Notes under the pieces: generated by a model
Database searches by the model: none
Seen by the model: the letters and a program-made list of their open reading frames with translations, nothing else
What the model was told of the DNA's origin: nothing
Shown here: positions 38,841 through 47,543 of the stretch, in pieces
Numbering within the stretch: position 1 is the first letter of the stretch
Layout of the letters: every line of letters begins with the position of its first letter
Made by a program: the position numbers and the translations under genes
Assembly (NCBI GenBank): GCA_029866205.1
Contig: JARWZT010000016.1
Coordinates: 62,001 to 126,000 of the forward strand
Origin: Rhodoferax sp.
GTDB lineage: Bacteria > Pseudomonadota > Gammaproteobacteria > Burkholderiales > Burkholderiaceae_C
Direction of reading: 5' to 3'
Length of the DNA stretch: 64,000 bases

Positions 38841-38867
38841 GGTCAGCGCCAGGTTCAGGCGCTGACC
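38841..38867. other. Hairpin between convergent genes
   Basis: GGTCAGCGCC-AGGTTCA-GGCGCTGACC perfect 10-bp inverted repeat; no T-run. Confidence 0.6.
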
Positions 38868-38885
38868 TCAGCCATTCATCAGCCC

Positions 38886-39803
38886 TTATTTCAGGCGTTT
38901 GATCAGGCTGGAAGTGTCCCAGCGCTTGCCGCCCATTTGCTGCACGTCGGCGTAAAACTGGTCGACCAGCGCTGTCACCGGCAGGCGTGAACCATTGCGT
39001 TTGGCCTCGTCGAGTACCAGGCCCAGGTCTTTGCGCATCCAGTCCACGGCAAAGCCAAAGTCAAATTTGTCCGCCACCATGGTCTTGCCGCGGTTGTCCA
39101 TTTGCCAGCTTTGTGCTGCGCCCTTGCCAATCACGTCGAGCACCTGGTTCATGTCCAAACCGGCATGCTGACCAAAGGCGACCGCTTCGCTCAAGCCTTG
39201 CACCAAGCCAGCAATCGCGATCTGGTTCACCATTTTGGCCAGCTGACCTGCACCACTCTCCCCCAGCAAGGTAAAGGCCCGCGAAAACGCCATGCCCGCG
39301 GCGTGCACCGAGGCAAAGGCGCTTGCGTCGCCACCGCACATGACCGTCAACATGCCGTTTTGCGCCCCGGCCTGGCCACCGCTGACGGGTGCGTCCAAAA
39401 ACTGCAGGCCCAGGTTGCGGGCGGCGGCGCTGAGCTCCCGTGCGATGTTGGCGGAGGCGGTGGTGTGGTCGACGAAGACCGTGCCCTCACGCATACCCGC
39501 AAACGCACCATTGGCACCCAGCGTGACGCTGCGCAAGTCGTCGTCGTTGCCAACGCAGCAGAACACGATATCGGCGCTCATTGCGGCCTCACGCGGCGTC
39601 GCAGCCTGTCCGTGGCCCGCACCAAACTCCGCCACCCAGGCGGCGGCCCGGGCGCTGGTGCGGTTGTACACGGTGACCCGGTGACCCGCGCGCGCCAGGT
39701 GGCCGGCCATGGGGTAGCCCATCACACCCAAGCCCAAAAAGGCGACGTTGCGCGGCTCCACTGCCTCGTAGGGCTTGGCGTTGACAGAAGATGCTTGGGT
39801 CAT
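38886..39803 (-). CDS. NAD(P)-dependent beta-hydroxyacid dehydrogenase family
   Basis: VAFLGLGVMGYPMAGHLARAGHRVTVYNRT; DAPVSGGQAGAQNGMLTVMCGG. Confidence 0.93.
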   Translation of the reverse strand: MTQASSVNAKPYEAVEPRNVAFLGLGVMGYPMAGHLARAGHRVTVYNRTSARAAAWVAEFGAGHGQAATPREAAMSADIVFCCVGNDDDLRSVTLGANGAFAGMREGTVFVDHTTASANIARELSAAARNLGLQFLDAPVSGGQAGAQNGMLTVMCGGDASAFASVHAAGMAFSRAFTLLGESGAGQLAKMVNQIAIAGLVQGLSEAVAFGQHAGLDMNQVLDVIGKGAAQSWQMDNRGKTMVADKFDFGFAVDWMRKDLGLVLDEAKRNGSRLPVTALVDQFYADVQQMGGKRWDTSSLIKRLK

Positions 39804-39856
39804 GGTGAAGTTTCCAGGGTTGAGGGGACGCAGAGCTAAGGAAGGGTCGATCGGGT

Positions 39857-40993
39857 TCAGACGATCTCGAGGTGTTCGGTACCCGCGCTCAGGTCATGGT
39901 CGCGGGTGTCCTTGCCGTGTAGTTTAATTTCAAGCCGCAAGTCGTTGATCGAGTCCGCGTTGCGCAAGGCGTCCTGGTAACTGATGGCGCGCGCCTCGTA
40001 CAGTTCAAACAAGGCCTGATCGAAGGTCTGCATGCCGATGCCGCGGCTCTTTTTCATGACCTCTTTGACCTCGAGCACTTCACCCTTCTGAATCAGGGCC
40101 GCAACGGTCGAAGAGTTGAGTAACACCTCCACCGCAGAGGTGCGGCCCCGACCGCCTACACACGGAACCAGCCGCTGCGACACGATGGCGCGCAAATTGA
40201 GCGACAAATCCATCAGCAATTGCGGTCGGCGCTCGTCGGGCAGGAAATTAATGATGCGATCCAAGGCCTGGTTGGCGCTGTTCGCATGCAAAGTAGCGAT
40301 CACCAGGTGTCCGGTTTCGGCAAAAGCAATGGCCAGCTCCGTGCTTTCACGGTCGCGCAGCTCGCCCATGACGATCACGTCCGGGGCTTGGCGCAAGGTG
40401 TTTCTCAAGGCGGATTCCCAGCTTTCGGTGTCCAAGCCCACTTCCCGCTGGGTGACGATGCAGTTTTTGTGCGGGTGAACAAACTCCACCGGGTCTTCCA
40501 CCGTGATGATGTGACCAAAGGTTTTCTCGTTGCGCCAGTCAACCATGGCCGCCAGGGCGGTGGATTTTCCTGACCCGCTCGCGCCGACCAACACGCACAA
40601 ACCGCGGCTGTAGAGCGCTACGTCTTTGAGCACCGACGGCAAGCCCATTCCGTCAATCGTCGGCGGCGTGGTGGGTATGACGCGCAGCACCATGCCGACC
40701 TTGCCCAACTGCACGAAGGCGTTGACGCGAAAGCGTCCCAGGCCGGTCGGGGAGATGGCAAAGTTGCTTTCCTTGGTGCGCTCAAAATCTGCCGCCTGGC
40801 GATCGTTCATCAGGGCGCGCACTAGCATGACGGTGTGCTCAGGCTGAAGGTTTTGGGCGGATGCGCGCGTCATGGTGCCGTCAATCTTGATGGCGGGCGG
40901 AAAGTCGGCCGTAATAAAGAGATCGCTGCCTTTTTTTGTGACCATCAGTTTGAGCAGGTCAGAAATCAATTGCGAGGCTTGGTCGCGGGTCAT
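39857..40993 (-). CDS. pilU: Twitching motility ATPase PilU
   Basis: Walker A GASGSGKST, VMGELRDRESTELAIAFAETGHLV, C-terminal extension; follows pilT on the same strand. Confidence 0.92.
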   Translation of the reverse strand: MTRDQASQLISDLLKLMVTKKGSDLFITADFPPAIKIDGTMTRASAQNLQPEHTVMLVRALMNDRQAADFERTKESNFAISPTGLGRFRVNAFVQLGKVGMVLRVIPTTPPTIDGMGLPSVLKDVALYSRGLCVLVGASGSGKSTALAAMVDWRNEKTFGHIITVEDPVEFVHPHKNCIVTQREVGLDTESWESALRNTLRQAPDVIVMGELRDRESTELAIAFAETGHLVIATLHANSANQALDRIINFLPDERRPQLLMDLSLNLRAIVSQRLVPCVGGRGRTSAVEVLLNSSTVAALIQKGEVLEVKEVMKKSRGIGMQTFDQALFELYEARAISYQDALRNADSINDLRLEIKLHGKDTRDHDLSAGTEHLEIV

Positions 40994-41043
40994 GAGCGCT
41001 CTCCTAAATGGGCGTAAATGTGGCGGTGCAGCGGCGCTGCAGG

Positions 41044-42087
41044 TCAGCCGGGGAAGTTGGCGGGGATCTTGGCCTTGCTGCGCGCCTCAGACGGGTGGAT
41101 GCGTTTGGCGCGGACCAGATCGGTCAGATGTTGGTCCAGGGTTTGCATGCCCACGCTGTTGCCGGTCTGGATGGCCGAGTAAATTTGTGCGACCTTGGAT
41201 TCGCGAATCAGGTTACGCACGGCGTTGGTACCGATCAGAATTTCATGCGCGGCAATGCGGCTGTCGCCCCCGACCGTCTTGCACAGGGTTTGCGAGATCA
41301 CGGCCTGCAATGACTCCGACAGCATGGCGCGCAGCATTTCTTTTTCGTCGCCAGGAAAGACGTCGATGATGCGGTCAATGGTCTTGGCGGCGCTTGAGGT
41401 GTGCAAGGTGCCAAAGACCAAATGCCCGGTTTCGGCCGCTGTCATCGCCAGGCGAATCGTCTCCAGGTCGCGTAACTCGCCCACCAGGATCACGTCCGGG
41501 TCTTCGCGCAGGGCTGAGCGCAAGGCTTGGGAAAAACCTTGGGTGTGTGCGCCAATTTCACGTTGGTTAATCAGACAGTTTTTGGACTGGTGCACGAACT
41601 CGATCGGGTCCTCAATCGTCAGCACGTGGCCGCTGTGGTTTTCATTGAGGTGGTTGACCATGGCGGCCAGTGTGGTCGATTTACCCGACCCGGTGGGCCC
41701 GGTCACCAGCACCAGACCACGGGGTTTGAGCGCCAACTCCGCAAAAATCGGTGGCGCACCGAGCTCGACCAGATTCAGGATCGTGCTGGGAATCGCGCGA
41801 AACACAGCACCCGCCCCGCGCAAATGGTTGAACGCGTTGACCCGAAAGCGCGACAAGCCCTCCAATTCGAACGAAAAGTCGAGCTCCAGCTCTTCTTCGA
41901 AGCGCTTGCGCTGCAAATCGTTCATGACGTCATAGGCCATGGCCTGCACTTCCTTGTGCGATAGCGGTGGCAAATTGAGGCGCCGGATATCGCCATGAAT
42001 ACGCACCATGGGTGGCAAACCTGCCGACAAATGCAAGTCTGAGGCCTTGTTTTTGACACTGAATGCCAGCAGTTGTGCAATGTCCAC
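41044..42087 (-). CDS. pilT: Twitching motility ATPase PilT
   Basis: MDIAQLLAFSVKNKASDLHLSAGLPP; GPTGSGKSTTLAAM; LVGELRDLETIRLAMTAAETGHLVFGTLHT. Confidence 0.97.
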   Translation of the reverse strand: MDIAQLLAFSVKNKASDLHLSAGLPPMVRIHGDIRRLNLPPLSHKEVQAMAYDVMNDLQRKRFEEELELDFSFELEGLSRFRVNAFNHLRGAGAVFRAIPSTILNLVELGAPPIFAELALKPRGLVLVTGPTGSGKSTTLAAMVNHLNENHSGHVLTIEDPIEFVHQSKNCLINQREIGAHTQGFSQALRSALREDPDVILVGELRDLETIRLAMTAAETGHLVFGTLHTSSAAKTIDRIIDVFPGDEKEMLRAMLSESLQAVISQTLCKTVGGDSRIAAHEILIGTNAVRNLIRESKVAQIYSAIQTGNSVGMQTLDQHLTDLVRAKRIHPSEARSKAKIPANFPG

Positions 42088-42175
42088 GGCAAGCCACTCC
42101 CTTGGGTTGGCGCCCGTGCCATTTGCAGGCCTGGCGCTTTTGTTAATCTAGCGAACGATTATCACCACCTTCACC

Positions 42176-42862
42176 ATGACAATTGCATCCAATTTGCAGA
42201 CCGTTCAGGCCCGTATTGCCCAAGCCTGCCACAGCGCAGGGCGCCCCAGCGACACGGTAAAGCTGCTGGCGGTGTCGAAAACCTTCCCACCCGAATCTGT
42301 GGTGCAGGCCGCCGATTGCGGGCAACGCGACTTTGGCGAGAACTACATTCAGGAAGGCGTGGAAAAAATCGCCACGCTGGCCCATCGCGGACTGGTTTGG
42401 CATTGCATCGGGCCGATCCAGAGCAACAAAACCCGGTTGGTCGCGGCGCACTTTGACTGGGTGCACTCGGTCGACCGCCTCAAAATTGCGCAACGGCTGA
42501 GTGAACAGCGTCCCCCTGAGGTGGCGCCGCTCAATGTGTGCATTCAGGTCAATATCGACGGGGGTGCGGGCAAGGCCGGCGTTGCGCCAGAAGAGGCGCT
42601 GGTCTTGGCCCAAGAAGTGGCTGTGCTGCCCAGACTGCGCTTGCGGGGACTGATGACCATTCCCGAACCCAGCGATGACTTTGCCACCAATCTGGCGGTG
42701 CACCGCCAAACCAAAGCGCTTTATGACCAGCTGTGCGCCAGTGGTCTGGTGCTGGACACCCTGTCCATGGGCATGAGCGCCGACCTGGAGGCGGCCATTC
42801 ACGCCGGCAGCACCCTGGTCCGGGTCGGGTCCGCGATTTTTGGGGGGCGAACTGCCGCCTAG
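42176..42862 (+). CDS. YggS family pyridoxal phosphate-dependent protein
   Basis: VKLLAVSKTFPPESV, FGENYIQEGVEK, WHCIGPIQSNKTRLVAAHFDWVHSVDRLKIA, LSMGMSADLEAAIHAGSTLVRVGSAIFG. Confidence 0.96.
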   Translation: MTIASNLQTVQARIAQACHSAGRPSDTVKLLAVSKTFPPESVVQAADCGQRDFGENYIQEGVEKIATLAHRGLVWHCIGPIQSNKTRLVAAHFDWVHSVDRLKIAQRLSEQRPPEVAPLNVCIQVNIDGGAGKAGVAPEEALVLAQEVAVLPRLRLRGLMTIPEPSDDFATNLAVHRQTKALYDQLCASGLVLDTLSMGMSADLEAAIHAGSTLVRVGSAIFGGRTAA

Positions 42863-42869
42863 CCCAAAG

Positions 42870-43352
42870 TTAGCCGGCGGGCAAGGGCAAGTGGCTGGTG
42901 TTTTTCACTTCTTCCATCACCGGGTAGGTACGGGTTTCCCGCACGCCGGGGAGTTGCCACAGCACGGTGCCGGCAAATTCGCGGTAGGCCCCCATGTTGG
43001 CCATGCGGGTTTTGAGCAGGTAGTCAAAACCTCCGGCCACCATATGGCATTCCATGATTTCGGGTCGCACCTGGACGGCGGCCTTGAAGGCCTCAAACAC
43101 ATTGGGCGTGGTGCGGTCCAGCAGCACCTCGACAAACACCATCAGGCCGGCGCCTAGCCTGAGCGGATTCAGCCGCGCCTCGTAGCCCAGGATATAGCCC
43201 TCTTTGCTCAGGCGCTGCACGCGTGCGAGCACGGCTGTCGGAGACAAAGACACGCTCTCGGCGAGTTTGAGGTTCGACATGCGGCCATCGGCTTGGAGAC
43301 AGCGCAAGATCTTCAGGTCTGTTCGATCCAGATCAGGCGAAATGGAACTCAT
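42870..43352 (-). CDS. Lrp/AsnC family transcriptional regulator
   Basis: LDRTDLKILRCLQADGRMSNLKLAESVSLSPTAVLARVQRLSKEGYILGYEA. Confidence 0.94.
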   Translation of the reverse strand: MSSISPDLDRTDLKILRCLQADGRMSNLKLAESVSLSPTAVLARVQRLSKEGYILGYEARLNPLRLGAGLMVFVEVLLDRTTPNVFEAFKAAVQVRPEIMECHMVAGGFDYLLKTRMANMGAYREFAGTVLWQLPGVRETRTYPVMEEVKNTSHLPLPAG

Positions 43353-43377
43353 GCTTAATTTATCTCCGAATATCAAC

Positions 43378-43396
43378 AATATTTTGGTGAAATATT
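43378..43396. promoter_or_regulatory. Candidate operator in the lrp-like/putA divergent intergenic region
   Basis: AATATTT-TGGTG-AAATATT perfect 7-bp inverted repeat in an AT-rich interval. Confidence 0.5.
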
Positions 43397-43454
43397 AACT
43401 GATATATGCAAGAACATAGCGGTTTCTACATCCACTACTTTTGCGGAGCCCGCC

Positions 43455-46400
43455 ATGACCGTTGCCCAACGCCTGCCCCACCCCTACCGCCCTGAAACTG
43501 AAGTCGTGGCCCAGCGACTGCAAAGCCTGCAAGATACGCTGGACTGGGCCAGCGCGGCCCAGATGGCGGCTCCCTGGGTCCAAGCCGTGCGCGACAACCC
43601 TCCGCCGTTTTGGGCCATGGAAAGCCTGTTGAAGGAATATCCGATTTCCAGTGCCGAAGGGCTGGCCCTGATGCGGCTGGCCGAGGCGCTGCTGCGTGTG
43701 CCCGACATGGACACCGCCATTGCACTGACCGCCGACCAATTGGGACGCGCTGACTTTGCCAACAGCGGTGACCAGCTCCTGTCGCGCATCTCCAGCGCGG
43801 CCATTGCACTGTCCAAGCACTTTCTGCCAGGCACCGAGGGGGCCAATTCGGCGCCCGGGCTGATGGGCAAGCTGGGGGCCAAAACCGTGGTGGCAGCCAC
43901 CCTGCGCGCAGTACAGCTACTGGGCCGGCAGTTTGTGCTGGGGCAGACCATGACCGAGGCCCTGAAAGAGGCCAACGCGGCACGCAACCAACACCGCACG
44001 GGCCAAGGCAGCCGCGGCCTGACCTATTCTTATGACATGCTGGGCGAGGGCGCACGCACCGATGCCGATGCGCTGCGCTACCTGCAAAGCTATAGCGATG
44101 CTATCGCCCACATTGCCCGGCACGCCAATGCCGCGGCTGCGCCTGAGCGCAACGACGGCATCAGCATCAAGCTCAGCGCCCTGCACCCGCGCTACGAAGA
44201 AGCGCAAAGCCAGCGGGTGATGCAAGAACTTGTACCGCGCGTCTGGGGCCTGTGCGAGCAGGCCGCCCGCGCCAACATCAATCTCACCATCGATGCCGAA
44301 GAGGTGGATCGCCTGGAGTTGTCACTCGAGGTGCTGGAAGTGCTGGTGGTACGCGTCGCCCAGCACCACCCGCAGTGGCGCGGCCTGGGACTGGCGCTGC
44401 AGGCTTACCAAAGCAGGGCGCTGGAGCTGGTGGCCCACGTCACCGCGCTGGCCCGCAAATACCAGGTCCGCCTGATGTGCCGGCTGGTCAAAGGCGCGTA
44501 CTGGGATGCTGAAATCAAGCGCGCGCAAGAGCTCGGCATGCCGCACTACCCGGTTTTCACGCACAAGCACCACACTGACGTGTCCTACCTCGCATGTGCG
44601 GGCGCGCTGCTCGATGCCCCTGACGCGATTTTTCCGCAATTTGCGACGCACAACGCCGCCACCATTGCGGCGATATTGCAGCTGTCACTGCGCGTGAACC
44701 CCACGCGGGTCGCTGCGCCTGGAGGGGCAACGCAGCCCAGCCCCCGCTTTGAACTGCAGCGCCTGCACGGCATGGGCGAGGGCGTGTACCGCGAGGTCCT
44801 CAAGAATCCCCTGGTCGCGTGCCGGGTCTACGCGCCGGTGGGAGCGCACAAAGACCTGTTGGCCTACCTGGTGCGCCGATTGCTGGAAAACGGCGCCAAT
44901 TCCTCGTTCGTGCACCAACTGGCGGACGAATCCGTGGGCCTGCGCGAGCTGCTGATTTCGCCGCTGCAGCTGGAGCCCCATCCCTCGCTGCCCTTGCCGT
45001 CGGATCTTTTCGGGGCGCCACTGGGCGGGCGGCGCAACAGTGACGGCGTGGACCTGACAGTGCCGGCCATGCGCGAACCCCTGTGCGCGGGCTGGGACCA
45101 GAGCGCCGTGCCGCAAGTGCCGGTCGCATTGGCCACGGCGATTGCACCCGCCTTTGCCGCCAGCCAGGCCTGCTTCCCCGCATGGAGCACCACTCCCGTA
45201 GCAGAGCGCGCCCGGGTGCTGTACCGCGCGGCCGACAGCCTGCAGGCGCACGCCCGTGCACTGTGTGGGCTGCTGGTACAAGAAGCCTTCAAGACCTGGG
45301 GCGATGCGGTGGCGGAACTGCGGGAAGCCATCGACTTTGTGCGCTACTACGCCCAAGAGGCCGAACGCATCATGCAGCCCTTGGCCATGCCGGTCGTGCA
45401 CGGGGCTGTGTTTACGTCGACTCCGCCACAGGCCTACGGCGTCACCGGCGAAACCAACACGCTCACCTTGACCGCGCGCGGTGTCTGGGTCTGCATCAGC
45501 CCCTGGAATTTCCCGCTGGCGATTTTTATGGGCCAGGTCGCAGCCGCCCTGGCCACGGGCAACACCGTACTGGCCAAGCCCGCTGAACAAACCCCCGCCA
45601 TCGCTGCGCTCGCGGTGCGTCTGCTGCACGAAGCCGGGGTGCCCGCGGGCGCGCTGCAACTCTTGCACGGTCCGGGCGAAACCGTGGGCGCAGCGCTGGT
45701 GGCACAACCGGGCGTGGCCGGTGTGGTGTTCACCGGCTCCACCGAGGTGGCCAAGATCATCCAGCGTGCACTGGCCGCCAAAGACGGTCCGATCGTCCCG
45801 CTGATCGCTGAAACCGGGGGCATCAACGCCATGCTGGTGGACTCCAGCGCACTGCCCGAACAGGTCGTGGACGCGGCGGTGGTCAGCGCTTTTCGCTCAG
45901 CCGGCCAGCGCTGCTCGGCCTTGCGCCTGTTGTGCGTGCACGAAGAAATTGCCGATGGCGTGATCGAAATGCTGCGCGGCGCAGCGGGTGAATTGCGTGC
46001 GGGAGACCCCGCCGACCTGGCCACCGATGTAGGCCCGGTAATCGACCAGGAGGCGTTTGACAACATCACGCGCCACATCGCACGTCTGCGGGCGCAGCAC
46101 ACGCTGCTGATCGGCCCGGATGCCATGTCCGACCCCAAAGGCGCGACCACCGCGCACCTTGTTGCGCCGCACGCCTTTGAGGTGAAACGCATCGCCGACG
46201 TGAATGCCGAAATCTTTGGCCCGGTGCTGCAGGTCGTGCGCTGGAGCGGCGACCCGGCCCAGGTAATCGCGCAAATCAACGCGTTGGGGTACGGCCTGAC
46301 TTTGGGCATCCAGACCCGCATCGACAGCCGCGCCCAAGCGCTGGCGCAGGCTGCCCATATTGGCAACATCTATATCAACCGCAACATGATTGGCGCGGTG

Positions 46401-46547
46401 GTTGGAGTGCAGGCTTTTGGCGGAGAAGGCCTGAGCGGTACCGGCCCCAAAGCTGGCGGACCGCACTATTTGTACCGCTTTTGCGCGGAACGCACGGTGA
46501 CGGTGAATACTACGGCGGCGGGGGGAAATGTCGGGCTGGTGGCCTGA
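43455..46547 (+). CDS. putA: Bifunctional proline dehydrogenase / L-glutamate gamma-semialdehyde dehydrogenase
   Basis: ProDH domain (YDMLGEGARTDADALRYL, RLVKGAYWDAEIKRAQELG) and ALDH domain (NFPLAIFMGQVAAALATGN, GGINAMLVDSSALPEQVVDAAVVSAFRSAGQRCSALRLL); no N-terminal RHH domain. Confidence 0.97.
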   Translation: MTVAQRLPHPYRPETEVVAQRLQSLQDTLDWASAAQMAAPWVQAVRDNPPPFWAMESLLKEYPISSAEGLALMRLAEALLRVPDMDTAIALTADQLGRADFANSGDQLLSRISSAAIALSKHFLPGTEGANSAPGLMGKLGAKTVVAATLRAVQLLGRQFVLGQTMTEALKEANAARNQHRTGQGSRGLTYSYDMLGEGARTDADALRYLQSYSDAIAHIARHANAAAAPERNDGISIKLSALHPRYEEAQSQRVMQELVPRVWGLCEQAARANINLTIDAEEVDRLELSLEVLEVLVVRVAQHHPQWRGLGLALQAYQSRALELVAHVTALARKYQVRLMCRLVKGAYWDAEIKRAQELGMPHYPVFTHKHHTDVSYLACAGALLDAPDAIFPQFATHNAATIAAILQLSLRVNPTRVAAPGGATQPSPRFELQRLHGMGEGVYREVLKNPLVACRVYAPVGAHKDLLAYLVRRLLENGANSSFVHQLADESVGLRELLISPLQLEPHPSLPLPSDLFGAPLGGRRNSDGVDLTVPAMREPLCAGWDQSAVPQVPVALATAIAPAFAASQACFPAWSTTPVAERARVLYRAADSLQAHARALCGLLVQEAFKTWGDAVAELREAIDFVRYYAQEAERIMQPLAMPVVHGAVFTSTPPQAYGVTGETNTLTLTARGVWVCISPWNFPLAIFMGQVAAALATGNTVLAKPAEQTPAIAALAVRLLHEAGVPAGALQLLHGPGETVGAALVAQPGVAGVVFTGSTEVAKIIQRALAAKDGPIVPLIAETGGINAMLVDSSALPEQVVDAAVVSAFRSAGQRCSALRLLCVHEEIADGVIEMLRGAAGELRAGDPADLATDVGPVIDQEAFDNITRHIARLRAQHTLLIGPDAMSDPKGATTAHLVAPHAFEVKRIADVNAEIFGPVLQVVRWSGDPAQVIAQINALGYGLTLGIQTRIDSRAQALAQAAHIGNIYINRNMIGAVVGVQAFGGEGLSGTGPKAGGPHYLYRFCAERTVTVNTTAAGGNVGLVA

Positions 46548-46624
46548 TGTTTTTGGGGCTGGGTGCGTGATGCGCGGCTTGGTTTGATTTGGTGTGGTTT
46601 GGTTTGCCCCACTCTCTCCCCCGG

Positions 46625-46863
46625 CCCCTCTCTCGCCCCACCGGGCGAGAGAGGGGGGCGAAGTCCACATTTGATTTCGTCGCTTCGGCTAGCCTTCTAC
46701 TGGCGTGGCACTGCCGCGATTTGAAGATGGATATTTCGCTAAGAAATGACTCCAAACAACGGTCCATCCAGCGCACCGCACGGCGCCCTGTGGTGCGGTA
46801 GCCGACGCGACGAAATCAAATGTGGACTTGGCTCCCCCTTTCCACCGGCGGGTGGAAAGGGGG
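46625..46863. repeat. Inverted pair of REP-like palindromic units (REPIN-like)
   Basis: Hairpin 46625-46656 (CCCCTCTCTCGCCC/GGGCGAGAGAGGGG), hairpin 46834-46863 (CCCCCTTTCCACC/GGTGGAAAGGGGG), joined by an inverted repeat 46661-46691/46799-46829 (23 bp perfect, then one mismatch in 31 bp). Confidence 0.85.
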
Positions 46864-46888
46864 CTGGGGGGATAGGCGGGGAAAACAG

Positions 46889-47461
46889 TTACTTCAACTG
46901 CGAAACAGCCACAGCCACCAGCACCGCTCCTACCACCCAAGCCCAGCCAGGCACAGAAAAACCACTTTCCGGCGCCGTGTCCTGCACCACCGGGGCAGCT
47001 GGGGCCTCGGCCGGGGGATATTGCTTTTGCATCTCCTGGTCAAAGCGCTTGAAAAAGTCCTCGGCCATGGACTTGGCCACGCCATCGATCAGGCGCTGTC
47101 CGAGCTGGGCAATTTTGCCGCCCACCGAGGCTTGAACGCTGTAGCTGAGCTCAGTGCCACCGGTGGTCGGGGTGAGCTGCACCTTGGCCGTGCCTTTGCC
47201 GAAGCCGGCCGGGCCGCCTTGGCCCTCAAAGCTCAGGGTGTAGCTGTGCGGCGGTGCCATGTCGGCCAGCGCAATCTTGCCGCTGAACTTGGCAGACACG
47301 GGCCCGATCTTGATGGCTACGCCCACGACAAACGCGTTTTCACCACTGGGCTCGACTTTGTCGCAGCCCGCGATACAGGCTTTAAGTACCTCCGGGTCGT
47401 TAAGGGCATCCCACGCTTGTTGCTGGGTGATGGCGAGTAATCGGCTGCCTTGCATTTCCAT
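46889..47461 (-). CDS. coxG: CoxG-like SRPBCC family protein
   Basis: MEMQGSRLLAITQQQAWDALNDPEVLKACIAGCDKVEP; C-terminal TM anchor; downstream of cox genes. Confidence 0.9.
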   Translation of the reverse strand: MEMQGSRLLAITQQQAWDALNDPEVLKACIAGCDKVEPSGENAFVVGVAIKIGPVSAKFSGKIALADMAPPHSYTLSFEGQGGPAGFGKGTAKVQLTPTTGGTELSYSVQASVGGKIAQLGQRLIDGVAKSMAEDFFKRFDQEMQKQYPPAEAPAAPVVQDTAPESGFSVPGWAWVVGAVLVAVAVSQLK

Positions 47462-47543
47462 GGTTTTGCTCCTAAATCCAAAAAGTCACACTAAAAAATC
47501 ATTCTGCCCGAGTTGCCAGCCCGCTTCGACGTGGTGCGCCCCA

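Noticed and set aside
46600-46880. Possible CRISPR or short protein-coding gene in the putA-coxG gap
   Set aside because: Only two units in inverted orientation, so not a CRISPR array; the ORFs (such as LSRPTGRERGAKSTFDFVASA on both strands) are translations of the palindromic repeats.
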